A DNA stretch of 64,000 bases from Atherix ibis (Eukaryota > Arthropoda > Insecta > Diptera > Athericidae), in NCBI GenBank assembly GCA_958298945.1, contig OY282605.1, positions 29,800,811 to 29,864,810 on the forward strand, given 5' to 3'. The notes beneath the pieces are model-generated. The model was not told where the DNA came from and made no database searches. It was given only the letters and a program-made list of their open reading frames with translations. Both the position numbers and the translations under genes were made by a program. This document shows, piece after piece, positions 10,441 to 24,047 of this stretch. Numbering within the stretch: position 1 is the first letter of the stretch; the number at the start of each line of letters is the position of its first letter.

Positions 10441-12798
10441 TCACACCACGTGCCATCGAGTTGGTTCCACGTGTCATAAAATGGCGCTATTATAAATTTT
10501 GACAAGGAGTCCTTCCTTAATGTCTATAGTAGAAAACATTGCAATACATCCTAAGTACCTTTTGGTAGGAGCAAACACCTTTTGCGGATGCAAATTGAAT
10601 CATCAAATTAAACATACCATATCATTGACAAGTTTCTCTCAATTTTCGGACCAGTCAAAATTCTGCAAAATACGAATAACTAACTCTCTTCTCGACAGCA
10701 TTTTAACATACAAACACTTAGATGCATAATTTGGAAAATTTTATTATTATAAATATACTTTAGGCTTTTATATAAAAATGAAAATAAAATATAAAAAAAA
10801 ATACTAATGCTTTCCGAAGTAATTATTCAAAATAAAATTTACTAACGCGATAATATCTGAACATTAGGCATTAATAACAATCATCAAAGCATCGAAAATC
10901 TAGCTGCAAGGTGGTAATTTTCTTGGATTAAAAATATTGAGTGAAATTAGCAAAAATTTAATAGTAGAAAATTAAAGAAAAAACAATTTTTTTTCATTTT
11001 TTATAACCACGTTAAATCATTAAAATAATTTTGTTTATGTTAGGGAAATTATTCAAATAGTTTTTTTATAAAAAACTTTTGTTTAAATGCCCAGAAGCGT
11101 TTGAATTTTTCTTTCCTAAATTTTTTTTTTATTTATTACGATTTTAATATCATTATTTTATCTATTTAAAAATAAAAACTTTTTTGATTATTTTTAACCA
11201 GAAATAACTTGCACAATTTATCTTTAACTATGATTAATTAAATAGTTTTTAGTTTTTGTAGATCATATTATACACGTTTTATCGTTTTTGAAATTAAATA
11301 ATTTAAATTTTAAGATAAGCAAACATGATAAAAAATGGTTAAAGAAAAAATCTTGTCAAGATAAATTTCACAAAAATACAAACTAATTAACTCTTTAGGT
11401 GTAATGCTAAAACCTCTAACCTAAATAACGTATTGACATAGAAAAAATCTTTAACATTTTAAGATCTCTTAGAGGTGACATTATCTATTTTGCCTTTTTG
11501 CACCTGAGCAGTTTCAATTTCAAAATTCCGCATCGCCATAGACACGGTACGGTACACCGAATATTCGGTTACATACTGTCTGATACACATTTCACAGTAA
11601 ACCTTACAACAGTTAATTAATAAATTGGCAGTCCTTGTTCCGATATCAGATCTACAAATGGCAAATCTTATTTCGGTTCATTCCATTTGAGTAAAAGTTT
11701 CCTATAAAAAAAATCTCAGCTAATCTATCAACTTAATCTGAAAAAGAAGATAAATTAAACCGAAAAGAAAAAATGCGATTATTGAAAATGATGCCGTGAC
11801 AACTGACATTTCGGTTGACCACAAATTTTTATAGTTTTCGGATTTTCTTCTCATCTCGTTTAGGTTGTTGTATTGTTTTAATATGCTTGCAACCAATTTC
11901 GATTTATTTTAATTTATTTTATTTTGGTTTTTTGCATAATTTTCTTTTTTTTTTCAATATAATCGCAAAATTGTGATATAATGAAATTTTTCGTTTTAAA
12001 TAAATAATAACTGATAATTATTTATCTTCTTTCAAAAAAAAAAAAAAAAACTTAACTATTGGTGTTACCAGAATAGACAAATTATGTGGGAATAACCAGC
12101 AAAAAAAAAAGACGAAACAAATTGAGGTTAAGATTTTCACCTTTCTTATATCACAAAGTTTAACCATAATTTTTCAATTTTATTATTCTAGGCTGTTTTT
12201 TTTATTGTTTTTTTTTTTACATAAAAAGATTCATTTCTAATAAATAAACTTATTAATGTTGATTAGAGAAAACTATATTAATGCTGTTAAAAGTGATTCA
12301 GGCAGAGATTTTTAATATTTCTAAACATTGGGAATAAATTGCTATAAATAGTTTTATTTGGAAGATAGGCAATACCATATGGCATGATCATAGCCATTTA
12401 AGAATCAGCAATAATATTTGTTTTCTTAAATAAATTATGAGTCAACTTTATGGTGGATTATCTCTGCTAACATTATCTACTTTGGACAAAATCAAAGTTT
12501 TCATGTAAGCATGTATTTTTTATCTATTCAAATAAATTTCATTACCAATTTTTTTCATTGAATTTTAAAAATAAAATTATTTCTTTTTGTTTGTTTATTA
12601 TTATTTTAGGTCATTTTTGTATTGATTGTCGTCTGCATATACTAAACCGCAAACCTACTGGATTGCATTATATTAGAACATCTTATAAATAATATTTTTG
12701 ACTATTTTATCCATTTTTCTTTTCAAATCAAATAGTTTACAAAGATAAAAGAAATTTATAATAATCTACAAATCTGTAAAGATTTATATTTGCTTGTA
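10441..12798. other. AT-rich stretch, no gene seen
   Basis: A 76-codon frame at 10499-10729 may be a retrotransposon tail but has no clear motif. The rest is A/T-rich with long homopolymers (for example poly-A at 12033-12050) and no element ends I recognise. Confidence 0.45.
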
Positions 12799-14240
12799 CA
12801 GATTATCCATTTTGTGGTTTGAAAAATACAGACCTGCCGATTGACAGCTGTCAAATATATATGTTTTGAAAAACTTTCTACAAAACAGGTGATACTGCTG
12901 TAGCCACTTATTTGTCACTTGGTAACTTATTTGTCACTTGGTAAATACGTTAATAAGAAAAATTACCGTACATAAGGCTCTAAAAATTTACAAGCGAGAA
13001 TGGAGAAGCCATTGTATTGTCAAAATACGACTGTCTAGCGAGCAGTTTGAGAGACCATTACCATAAATTATAAGCCCTATGGCCGTTTTATAACAGATTT
13101 TTTTTGGCCAAAACTTAAAATTTTTTTCTGAACTATACGAGGCCTGTGCAAAAAGTAGCGCGAATTTTGTGTTTTTTTCAAACGTTTTTTCCAATCCTCG
13201 AAGCACTTCAAAAATAATTTTTTGTGATCTTGTTCAGCTCCTTCTTCGATGCTGTCTTTATCTCCTCAATTGTAGCGTAGCGTCGTCCTTTCATGGGGCT
13301 CTTCAGTTTCGGGAATAAGAAAAAGTCACAGGGAGGGCAGATTTGGGAAATACGGCGGCTGCTGCATTATTAGTGTATTGTTTTTGGCCAAAAATTCGCG
13401 CACAAGCAACGATGCGTGAGCAGGGGCGTTATCATGGTGCAAAAGCCGAACTTGGCGCTTTTTGTCGTTCACATCTTCTTGGCCCTCTGAGAACTTTTTG
13501 TACCACCGATAAACGTTGCTTCGAACCAAGGTAGCTTCACCATATGCCACAGTCAACATTCGGAATGGGTCCGCGCAATTAATTTTGTTTTTCACACAAA
13601 ATTTGATACAGATTCTTTGATTCATTTTTTGGAATGGGAAAAATCGAAGACGAGCAGCTGTCAAAAATTAACTGAACATTCAAAATGGCCGAACTTGTCG
13701 GCATAAATAAGAGACATGAGTACCAACATAACGCCACAAAAAATCGAAAATCGAATATACGTAACCCACGGAAATTCAAAATTCGCAATACTTTTTAAAC
13801 AGACCTCGTATATGGTTTTAACAAAACAGTGCCACAAGCCACACAAAATAATAAATTTAGGTTTTGTTATAGAAAAAGATCCCAGCATGTGTAACTTCAA
13901 AATTTTTGTATTGTTAATTGGCCTCCAATAATATCATTTCATTTCACGCCGTTTTCTTGTAAAACTATTAAAAAAACTGCATTTGCGGAGATAGCCTTTA
14001 AATTATAAAGTATTGAAAAACTAATATCTATCAAGTGATGACTGAATTACAGTCCGAAATATGTGAAAAAGTCATCAAAATTACCACAAAAGGATCGAGT
14101 CCTTCAAAAAGTCTTGTGGCAATCATTTGATTAATATTGTATTTTATACATAATGGCAAGGTTTAAGTAATCTTATTTAATAGAAATTTAATTATAATAT
14201 AAACTTGAAGTATATAAATTTACTAACCATATACTCGTAT
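12799..14240 (+). mobile_element. Family A copy with nested mariner
   Basis: The 5' end is well preserved: GATTATCCATTTTGTGGTTTG at 12801 (left terminal repeat), then the palindrome TTGACAGCTGTCAA at 12841-12854. A short direct duplication of ACTTATTTGTCACTTGGTAA follows (12906-12942). The remnant of the first catalytic region follows, up to 13137. A mariner (13138-13808) interrupts it. The copy resumes at 13811 with TGGTTTTAACAAAACAGTGCCACAAGCC (QQDGATSH-type second Asp region, Asp codon altered to AAA/AAC) and runs to the ATAATGGCAAGGTTTAAGTA tail near 14150-14180. Confidence 0.82.
13138..13808 (-). mobile_element. CGAGGTCTG mariner, internally deleted copy
   Basis: Ends are CGAGGCCTGTGCAAAAAGTA on the left and the complement of a matching sequence on the right, flanked by TA (13136-13137, 13809-13810). 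Length 671 bp. On the minus strand the transposase starts MNQRICIKFCVKNKIN (ATG at about 13626) and keeps the first helix-turn-helix (GEATLVRSNVYRWYKKFSEG). It then jumps across a large deletion straight to LLHHDNAPAHASLLVREFLA (second Asp). The third Asp motif reads YFPNLPSL and is destroyed. The C-terminus (LKCFEDWKK) is in another frame. The first catalytic Asp is missing, so it is a non-autonomous derivative. Its insertion split a family A copy. Confidence 0.88.
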
Positions 14241-16376
14241 TTTTGACTATTTTTTACCAATAAAATTAGTCCGCATGGATCCAAAGAAATTTACAATAAT
14301 CTATAAATACGGAAAGATTTTTATTTTTTCATAAAAAAAAGCCGAAATCAATTTTTTATTAAGCACCAAAAATGAAAAAATAAAAAAATTATTCGCTTTT
14401 AATTCAAGGTCTAGAAGCTAAATGATGTCACTTTAGAATCTAATTTTATAGTTTAAAGAAAATCTATTCACTTATTTTATATTTTATCTTAAAGAATTTA
14501 ACCACCTATAAAATGTAAAAGGAAAAACAGCAATTCCATCTGGTAACAATAATGTCAAAAAGCAAAAAAATCAAAAACAAAACAAAACAAAAAAGATTCC
14601 GATCCATTCACTAGCCTCAGCCTCGATTGCAGTGTCTCAAGATTATGATTAGCAGTCATCTTGTTTGGTGGCACTGGTTTTCTTATTCACACAAACAACT
14701 CTTTATAATGGACATAACTTTGTATACAGACTTGTTTATATTGGTATCCAAGGAAAAAGCTTACGTATATCGATAGCCTGGAAAGCAGGAAAGAACAGTT
14801 AACTGGAAATTGCAGGCTGGCACAAATCTCTAAACTTGAATTTCTTTATTTACCCGCATTTAACCAGAAATGGCAAGACCTAAGGTGAACCACGTTTTAT
14901 ATTTGATATTTAACCACTCGTTTAAAACTTCACTATACTTTTAATACCAGTTACTCCCTCTTGTCCTCCCCAAAAACACCTTAACCATATTCTTTTTTTA
15001 TTTAAAAATCTTTTTTGATTTTCTAATGCATAAAATTTCTTCTATTTTTCCAATATAGCTTTTTATTATAATTACATTTTTTTTTTTATATTATATTTTA
15101 CTCCCTCACACTTTCGATTCGATAACTTATATAAGTGGTGGTGCTCTTTTAATATAACAAAAAAACATCCATAATTTCTTATTATTTATTTACCATAAAA
15201 AAAATTACCATAAAAATATCCATTTGACATTATACTAATATAATCAGTGCAAAAATATAATAATAATAGTAAACTTTATACATTCACCTCTTGAAGAGTA
15301 AATGGGTAGGGTCGGGGGATGAGTAAAAGGCCATCGAGCAACAAACTCTTGTGCTCACGGAATTACTGTATTGCGTCAAAATTGCGTAAAATTTATTAAA
15401 TGGCATTTTAGCTCAGGTAACTTTTTACTAGGAGTGTTCCTGCTGATTTTTATTTTATATAAATTAAACGATCCCAAAATAAGAACAGTGTTTTATTTTG
15501 TTATTTTTCTGCCGGTGCTGTCATAACCAATCTGATATGTAAAACTAATTTATATAATTTTTGCACTCAAATAATAAATTCATTTTGAACATTATCACCT
15601 TTTTCGGATAACTATAATAATAATTGTGTTTTTTTTATTATTATTAAATTTATGTCTTATTACACTTTTAGCATTTCAACCTAGATGTTTTTTCTTTCTT
15701 TCTTAAATAATCATGGCTGTTGAATCATCGTCACTATTATCATCATTACCATCATCATCGTCATCATCATCATCGCCATCATTTTGGAAAAGATTTTATT
15801 TATTTCAATTTTGTTCCATTTTCTGGACAAGTTTTTCTCTTTATTTTTATTTCATTAAAAATCACATATTTATAAATTGAATAGAAATTCACAGCCAGCC
15901 TACACAATCTGAATATTCAATCCAATCTGTGGACCTAAAATAACCAAATCGGTGTTAATTCTATGTGAGACCAACCTAGTACGATGTCGTTACCACTTTT
16001 GGAATATTAGCGCACACTAAAAGCTTACATATAAAATGTGTGCTTGGTTTTCAAAAATAATTAACTTGGACATGAGGAATTCTGAAAATCTTATTTTCGA
16101 ATACAAAATATTTTTTTTTTTAAATACATCTTTTTTTTCCTATCTGCCCTCTTATGTGTACAAGTATACATTGGTCAGCATGTGAATGTATACTAGGGAT
16201 AGTGTCACACTTTTAATCAGTCAACATTTGTTAAAAAATTAATATTAATGAAAATAATCAGTAAAATAGAGTTTTGGGTGTGTTCCGTAAAAACTTCAAC
16301 AAATAGACAAATATGAAAATTTGTACTCTGTTGTACGGTAGTATTTATTTCTTGAAATATTATATTTTTAATACAT
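14241..16376. other. AT-rich stretch with an ATC microsatellite
   Basis: No gene or element recognised. Moderately less A/T-rich patches occur at 14590-14900 and 15300-15400 but contain no convincing open frame. Confidence 0.45.
15724..15783. repeat. (ATC)n-type imperfect microsatellite
   Basis: About 20 imperfect ATC/ATT/GTC triplets in a row. No open frame of note crosses it. Confidence 0.85.
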
Positions 16377-17030
16377 GATTATTCATTTTGTTGTCTGAAA
16401 AGCATAGTCCTCACATTTGACAGCTGTCAATTATATATATCATATAATTTAATATTTGTTTTAGTTTAAATTGGCCACTTTTGTTCAATACTAGATTTTG
16501 GTCGTCAATAATGGGGCTTATTTCTCACTTTGTGGATACATCAGTAAGTAAAATTATCAAATATGGGGATCTGAAAACCCACAAGTGACTTTAGAGAAGC
16601 TGCTGTATTTCTCAAAAGTTACTGTCTTTTATTATTTTTCGCCTAAACTTAAATATTTTAAACTGAATCACATGTGATTTTAGCAAAATAGCGTCGCAAG
16701 CCAATTTGGTTTTACTGCACAAAAAGTTCTCAAGAAGCATACTTTCAATTCTCAAGAAGCATACGCCATTGGCCTATTTCTTATAATAATACGTAAAATA
16801 TCATATTTATGCAGATATTTCGCAAATTTTAAAACCAATATCCATAAAGTAAAGATTCGAATTATAGCCGGAAATGTGTGAAAAAATCATAAAAAATTAT
16901 GTCAAAAATATCGAGTACTAAAAATATTTTTTGGGGCATTGATTTAAATGATATTATAATGATAACGATTTGAAAATATAATTTATTAAAAATACTATCA
17001 AAATTTGAGCTTTATTCATCAACGCATATT
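16377..17030 (+). mobile_element. Family A copy, decayed
   Basis: Begins with the family left end (GATTATTCATTTTGTTGTCTG) and the conserved palindrome TTGACAGCTGTCAA (16417-16430). The first catalytic region follows, in decayed form (GGGGCTTATTTCTCAC... to ...GAAAACCCACAAGTGACTTT, 16510-16590). Then come GGTTTTACTGCACAAAAAGT and the tail ATAGCCGGAAATGTGTGAAA. It contains a 22-bp local duplication (TTCTCAAGAAGCATAC at about 16731 and 16753). Stops are abundant. Confidence 0.75.
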
Positions 17031-17640
17031 TTGCATAGTCCTTTATAAACATTATAGAATATTTTTTTTATTACTTTTATACTTTAAGATATTGATTTTT
17101 TATAAATATGATATTTTTTAACTATAATAAGTTTATTTTTAAATAATTAACAAGATTATTATCAGTTTTATTTATACTCACGTACCTTCATAAAAGCAAT
17201 AAAAAAAATCGTTTAAATAAAAATTATAAATTATGTTTATGCATGCACGTTTTCTTATTATTACATTTTGGAATGATGTTAACTTGACCTATATTTTAGT
17301 ATTTTAACTTTCATCGATAATTCTTTTTGATAAAAGTAAATTTTATTAGACCGATTGATTGTAAATCATTTTTATTTTTTGTTTACCTAATCACTTAAAA
17401 ATAACGGTTTAAGCCCTAAATTGAGTTCTTAATTTTCTAAATTATTTTGACATATTTCTATTATTTGAATAAATAAGAATATAAATTTAAGACTGACTTT
17501 GAGAAGTAAATTTTCATACTGAACAACTCCAGTTCAGTAACCTTTAGTGAAATAATGCTAATAATTTGCATAAGCAACTCTCCTTTTATAAATATAAATA
17601 CATTTTTAATTATGTATTAAAATTACCCTTTACACTGGAC
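17031..17640. other. AT-rich, no gene seen
   Basis: No motif or repeat ends recognised. Confidence 0.45.
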
Positions 17641-17699
17641 CATTTAAAAATATTTGTTATTTTATATTTTTTAAGATAATGTTATAAAAATTAGACATA

Positions 17700-18890
17700 T
17701 TTATTCTTTAAAAATAATAACTAAACAATTTTTATAAAGAGTATTTATTAAAAAAAAATACCTTAAATAATATACTAAATTTATATAAAAAATAATTTCT
17801 ACCAAAGACACAAACCATATTTTTGACATTTGGCATGGAACAGGAGTTAACTTCAGGAAGTCTTTACATAAAAACTTTATGAAACTTTATTTTCTTATTA
17901 ATTTTTGTTTAGTCCTTTTTTATTATTAAAACTGAATATTTCAAAATTTTAATAATTGACCAAATACTAACTCTTTTTAATAGAATTTAAACCAAAAAGT
18001 CTTTGATTCAATTTATGTATGAGTATTTCCTATAGAGAAATATTTCAATTTATAAATTAAAAAATTCGTTTTTAATAGAATTCATGAAACTTTAAATAAT
18101 AAAAATAGAAATTCTTTTAACGTTCATGCGCCATTTTCTATGACAACACCTATCAAAGATACAAACCATATTTTTGACATATTGCATGGAACAGGAGCTA
18201 ACTTCAGAAAGCCTTCACATAAAAACTTTATAAAACTAATATTTTTTATTAACATTGTTTACTTATTTTTATAATTAAAACTGATTGATTATTTAAGAAA
18301 TTACTATTATTTTCAGTTCGCCCATTTTTAAAAAAGCTCTTTGAATAAATACCGATTCTTTTTAACAGAATTTAAAACAAAAATTCTTTAATTCAAATTA
18401 TGTAGGAATATTTTCTATAGAAAAATATTTAATTTTATAAATTAAAAAATTCTTATTTAATAGAATTGCTCATGAAACTTCAAATAATAAAAATTAAATT
18501 TCTTTTAACGTTTATACGCCATTTTATATGAGAACGTCTATCAGAGATACAAACCATATTTTTGATATCTTGCATGAAACAAAAGCCTAGCTTCACGAAG
18601 CCTTATTAACTGTCACTTAGCTTCATATAAAAATTTTATAAAACTAAATATTTTTCTTCATTTTTTTTATTTATTATTATTTCAAAAACTAAATGAATTT
18701 TATTTGTATAAATTATTAGAATTTCTATTTTGCCCATATTTTTAAGAAAGTATTTTAACCACAAACAAATTATTTTGAAGAAAACTTTAAGTGAAAACTT
18801 TTTTTTTTTAAATTATAAAGGAGTATTTGTTTTATTGAAATATTTCAATTTATAAATAAAGAGTCCGATTTTATTAATATTCTTATTTTA
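17700..18890 (+). repeat. Three-copy degenerate tandem repeat, period about 350-390 bp
   Basis: The phrase ACAAACCATATTTTTGA recurs at 17810, 18161 and 18549, each time followed by a GCATGGAACAGGAG-like stretch and then by ACATAAAAACTTTATRAAACT. Between the copies another phrase also recurs (TATTTCAATTTATAAATTAAAAAATTC, then an AACGTTYATRCGCCATTTT stretch). Spacing is 351 and 388 bp, with the third copy carrying an insertion near 18600. It is noncoding and resembles a short satellite array. Confidence 0.75.
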
Positions 18891-19545
18891 TTATATTTCT
18901 TAGACCCTGCCATTATACGTGAACCTTGCCATTATATATTTTATTATATTCCTTGGATAACTTCTTACAAAAGTCGAATATTTTGAGGTAATTTTGTATG
19001 ATTTTTTCGAACGTTTCATGCTGTAATTTGGTTAGTTTTTTAAATGTTTAAAAAATTAAAGATTATATATAGATCTCTACAAGAAATGCTTCAACGGCCT
19101 AAACTTGCATGATGTTGGAAGCTAATTAACATCACCAAATTTCAAAATTACGCTTTCCGGTAATTTTTCGTGGAATATAGCCAAAATTTGTCATGTTGTG
19201 TGACTTGTGGTACCGTTTTTTGCTCAAACCACATATGGTCCAGATTAAAATATTCAAGTTTAGACTAAAAAAAGACAGTTGTCAAACTGCTATAGCACTC
19301 ATAATTGATAAATATTTGCAAAAAAATACGGGCCAATGATATGTTCAGACCAAATTGAATATCAGACAATCACTTTTAGCAGATACAATGGTTTTTCACA
19401 GTTACTTGTGGGGTTTCAGAGCCTTATATATGGCATAAATTGCTAATAAATGTAATTACCAAGCGAGAATTGAGCACAATCGCTAAAAAAAACATCCAAA
19501 ACCAGTTGTTAGGGAATGCAATTTCTATGGTTAATCTAAAAATAT
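18890..19545 (-). mobile_element. Family A copy, decayed, minus strand
   Basis: Read on the minus strand it gives the first catalytic region (near 19400-19470, TTGTGGGGTTTCAGAGCC). The GGTGCCACAAGTCACACAACAT-like second Asp region lies near 19190-19220. The tail GAGTCTTGCAAG-like region is near 18975. The terminal repeat at the far end is not clear. No open frame. Confidence 0.72.
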
Positions 19546-22206
19546 ATAATAACAAATAGCAAATTATAAGCTAAATAAATATTACCTTAAATAATATATA
19601 TGAGTATGTATGACAACAGCCAAAGAACATGGCTAAACTTTCCAAACCACAAAATGGATAACAAGATATAAAACATACTTTTTCCCAAAACGAAAAATAT
19701 GATATTATTCCAAAAAATCTTAAAGAAAAGCCAAACACTTTTAACTTTTTTCCTAATTTTGATAAACCATGGGAATCAATTCTCGTTTCTCTATTTTTTT
19801 TGTTTTTGTTTTTATACATAAGAACCTAAATATTTTCCATATGATTATACAAGCAATTTAATAATACCTAACAATAGTATAAGTAAATAAAAAAGAAAAG
19901 ACATAAACATAAAATTAAAATTCAAATAAAATCTCTAAAAAGTGTTACAAAGACGATGACATCACAAAAAAAGATGAAGATTTTCTCTCTCCAACTTAAT
20001 AGATTCTTAATGAAATTTTTCTCATTTCAAGCAAATACCAATCAAAAAAAAAAAAATTAAATTAAAAATAAAGGTCAAATGATGTCTTCTATATCTTATT
20101 TCTTACCACATATGATCACCTTTTTTATGTTAGCAAAGCTTTGACCTCAAATTTACGTACGCTAAAACGACACAAATTTATAAGCGAAATAAGAAATTTT
20201 TTTTTATTTTATAATCGACAGTCAATATTCGTTATCTTGATTAATTTTTAATAGACTTTAGACTAAAATCAATCCGTTGATCTACATCGATCCGGTTTTA
20301 TTCTATTTTTGAATGTTAAAAAGAAAAAGTTAACCTAAATCTTTTTTGGAGCCCACAAAAAAAAAACGCTCTACGAAAGGAGACTGCCCAAACCTCTTAG
20401 AAATCAAAATGAAATCGAACTGAAAATTAAAATACGAAATAAAACAAGAATATTATTCAAATGTTGTTTGAAATATGTTGTGAATATATGCAAAAGAAAT
20501 AGAAATAGAAATCGAAATGAAAATTCTTTCATGTATAATTCTTTGGCCTAGAATACGGAGTATGTGCTAGAAATTTTGAATTCATTTTGAAGCTTTTTGA
20601 AACTTTTAACATTTTCGATTTCGACTGTCTGAAAACTGCGTTGTAATCATGTTTGCCTACTTCGGTATGGTACATTTATTTACTATAAATTCTTAAGAAC
20701 TAAAACGCCATTTTTGCTGCGATAGCAGAACGTAAAGCAAACCAGAATGAATGGTCCAAAATGTAAATTCATTCACGCCTTTCAAGATTAAGAGATGAGT
20801 TGCCATATTACATTGAATTCATAAATCTAAGATCATCTACGTTGATTAAATCGTCAAGTGCAAGTTGGTTTTTTTATTATTCTCAAAATGAATTGCATTT
20901 TCAAAAGAAAAAAAAAACAATAAAATAGAAAAACTTAACAATAAAATAAATCGAAATGTCTGTCCTACAAATGGAATGGGAAGGAAAATGAGTTCTGAAA
21001 GACATTAAGTCCAAAATTATTTAACGAACATAAGTATTGTAGTAGACGATTTGTTGTTGATTTTCCAGAACCACAAACCACCAAGCAAATGAACAACAAA
21101 CACCCCCTCCCCCCTCCCAAGATACACCTGATTGGATTGAGTGGCCAACATCAGAAAACTGTGCTCTCCGAACCTTAAGGTTATCGCCATACTGAAGCCG
21201 TTGAGTTCCATTAAATTTTAAGACCTCCACACGATACGATGGTACAAAGATGCGATGAAGGGTTTATAAAGAAGAACAGAAAAGAAATAAACCGCCCAAC
21301 CTGCTAAAAAACCAGATTTAAAACGGTAAATGTATCTTTTTTCCGATATTCTTCATCAGCAAGGCAAGGTGATGATGCGCACCGATCACAACATTGCCTG
21401 GAAGACGAACATCTTCCCATGTAGTTGTGGTAGTTTTACCGCTGGTGTCACAATACAATTTCCGAACGACGTAATATCATTTTTGTGGTTCTTCATCTCA
21501 ACTTCAATATCGAATCTAACGTAGCAGGTACATAATTCTATTAGAAGAGGTGAAGGTAGATAGAGATGCTTCTAGTTAATGCAGACCAACAACATGAAAG
21601 ATGAGAATGACCAGTAGATTGATTTTCCTCATTTTTTTTGGAACACTTCGATTGAATGTCTCCAGAAAATCTTCATTTTTGATGCAATTTCAATTTGATT
21701 CGTTGATCTTCAACGCGTTTGATGACTACTGGCCTCGCTCTCAACACTATTAGCCGATCGTATGACCAGCATTAACGACTAACCTGAATCATAAACATTC
21801 TTTGTAATAATTTTTAAAGCCTTTAGGCTAAAGGGTAAATATACGTATTTGCATATTTTTTCAATAAATTTATAATTTTCGAATGGATCCAGAGAAAAAA
21901 GAGAGAGGAACAAGCTCTTTAAATACAATTTTCCTTAGAACAGATTAATTTTTATGCACAAAATTTTCATAATAAATTGTATGAACATAAAATATTATTT
22001 TCGAATTAAAACTAAATCAAAATATTAGAGTCAACAGCGGCTGTACTTGTTCATAAATTTTATATAGTAATTAAATTTTATTTTACCCCTAAAGTGATTT
22101 ATTTTTATTCCTGACGAAGTTCATAGTTCTACTTACATAATAATATGTAATAATTTATTAAAGATAGTATCCAATAATTCGATTATGTAAAACCTTACTC
22201 GTTATC

Positions 22207-22238
<32 letters not shown>

Positions 22239-22749
22239 AGCGCCTATAAGATAATTGCAAATTACTATCAGCTCTGAAAAGATCTTCCAAATACAATACA
22301 CATGATCGACAGTTAATTAGATAAATTTCACATTCACATATTTCGTATTATTGAATAGAAAAATTATTTTATTATTTATTTTTGTTAACAAATTTCTTTA
22401 ATATTTTAATTTAGTATAAAAAAAATTGTTGTTATGTAAATAAATACATAAACAAAATGATAGAAAATATTTTTACTTTAACTACTACTAATTTACTCTA
22501 GCTTTTTAACGAAAAAACGTCTGAAGCAAAAAAATCTACTATCTAAAATGTGCAATATTTTATTTTCTATTATTGAATTTTTAACTCACAGTTACGCAAT
22601 TACCAAAACAATAAAATAATATTATTAATAAAAATGAATAATGTTAATCTGAAGAAATTCAATAAAAGTATTTCAAACTTATTTATGTAACATTTGTAAG
22701 GATTAAAATAATTAATTTTTTGGAAACATGTGCGCATGCTTAAAAATAA
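19546..22749. other. Unassigned region
   Basis: Mostly A/T-rich. The part at 20700-21800 is more complex in composition and carries short open frames (21017-21230 minus, 21330-21524 plus). Their products match nothing I know and show no transposase or RT motif. A (TTA)n run lies at 22208-22237. I cannot assign this region. Confidence 0.4.
22208..22237. repeat. (TTA)n microsatellite
   Basis: About ten uninterrupted TTA triplets. Confidence 0.9.
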
Positions 22750-22820
22750 AAGAATTATCCATTTTTTAGTTTTGAATGCATATACCGGCCATTTCTGATT
22801 AACTTATTTTATATATAGTA

Positions 22821-24047
22821 CCAGGTGTATAAGCTTAAATCCGCTGTTTGTTTTTTTTCAAAAAAACACATGTTTTTTTATAGAAAGCGAAAAAAAAAAT
22901 TTTTCAAAGTACTTGTCCTCGCTAGCTACATATTTTTCCCATCTCTCGGGCAATTTGTGAATACCACGCTAAAAAAATTCCTTCTCTTTCGAGGCAAACC
23001 ACTTATCAAGCCATTTTCGGACGTCTTCGTAAGAATCGAAGTGCTGCTCAGTGAGCGCGTGGCACATCAACGAAAACAGGTGGTAGTCGGAAGGAGCCAG
23101 GTCTGGTGAATAAGCGGGGTGGGGTTGCACCTCCCAGTTGAGTGTCTCCAAGTAGTTTCGGACCATTTTTGTTGATAATCCGTCCATTTTTCACGCAGAG
23201 CACGATGCAATTTGATCAGTTGTTGGTGGTAGCCCAGGGCATTGACAGTTTCACCAGGTTTCAGCATCTCATAGTAGACGATACCCTGCTGATCCCACCA
23301 AACGCACAGCATCGTCTTCCGTCCGAAGCGATTTGGTCTTGGGGAAGATGTTGATGGTTGGCCGGGATCAACCCATGATTTCTTGCGTTTAGGATTCTCG
23401 AAATATATCCACTTTTCATCGCCTGTCACAATCCGATGCAGAAACGACTTGCTTTTTTGTCTGGCGAGCAACATTTCGTATGTGTTTTGGCATCGCTCCA
23501 TCTGCCTATCGTTCCATTCATGCGGCACCTATTTTCCGATCTTTTAAATCTTCCCCATGGCACGCAGACGCATGGAAATGGCTGGTTGAGTAACACCCAA
23601 TTGCTCCGCGAGCATTTTTTTGAATTGGATATCGTCTTCATCCAAAAGAGCCTGCAATTGATGGTCCTCAACCTTCCTAGGCCGATTTTCACGCTTCTTG
23701 TCCCTCAAGACAAAATTGCCGTCTTTGAACCAACGAAACCAATCTCGGCACGTTGTTTCCGATAAAGCACTATCACCATAGGCCTCCATAAGCATTCAAT
23801 GCAATTCGGCAGCCCAGTTCTTCAAATTGAGGCAGAAAAGCAGACCTTCCCGCATATGCTCTCTTTCTGGCACAAAACTAAACATGATTACCAAAGGAAA
23901 AATGTATGTTGTTGTACGAAATTGCTGACAATGTGCATTGATTAATGTTTACAGATGTCAAACTCACAAAAAAAAGTATGGCGTGCCCATGGCAGCTTAA
24001 TACGCTCACTCACGCCATCTATGACCAAACAGCGGATTTAAGCTTAT
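22821..24047 (-). mobile_element. CCAGGTG mariner, copy 1
   Basis: The left end is CCAGGTGTATAAGCTTAAAT followed by CCGCTGTTTG, preceded by TA (22819-22820). The right end has the complementary CAAACAGCGGATTTAAGCTTATA but lacks the outer CACCTGG, so about seven terminal bases were lost. It sits inside a family A copy. A second copy lies at 62697-63852. Confidence 0.88.
22903..23885 (-). pseudogene. Mariner transposase, second catalytic Asp deleted
   Basis: The minus-strand ATG at 23885 (MFSFVPEREHMREGLLFCLN) opens the N-terminal HTH part. A stop follows ELH, and the frame then continues as MEAYGDSALSETTCRDWFRW with a KVEDHQLQALLDED stretch and the second HTH (GVTQPAISMRLRAMGKI). Two stops follow in frame, then VPHEWNDRQMERC and HRIVTGDEKWIYFENPKRKK (first Asp) and SWVDPGQPSTSSPRPNRFGRKTMLCVWWDQ. 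Compared with the copy at 62.7 kb, about 50 bp are missing after DYQQ. The deletion removes the LHDNAPSH motif with the second Asp and shifts the frame. The third Asp (YSPDLAPSDYHLF) survives in the new frame (23187-22969). It is clearly dead. Confidence 0.9.
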
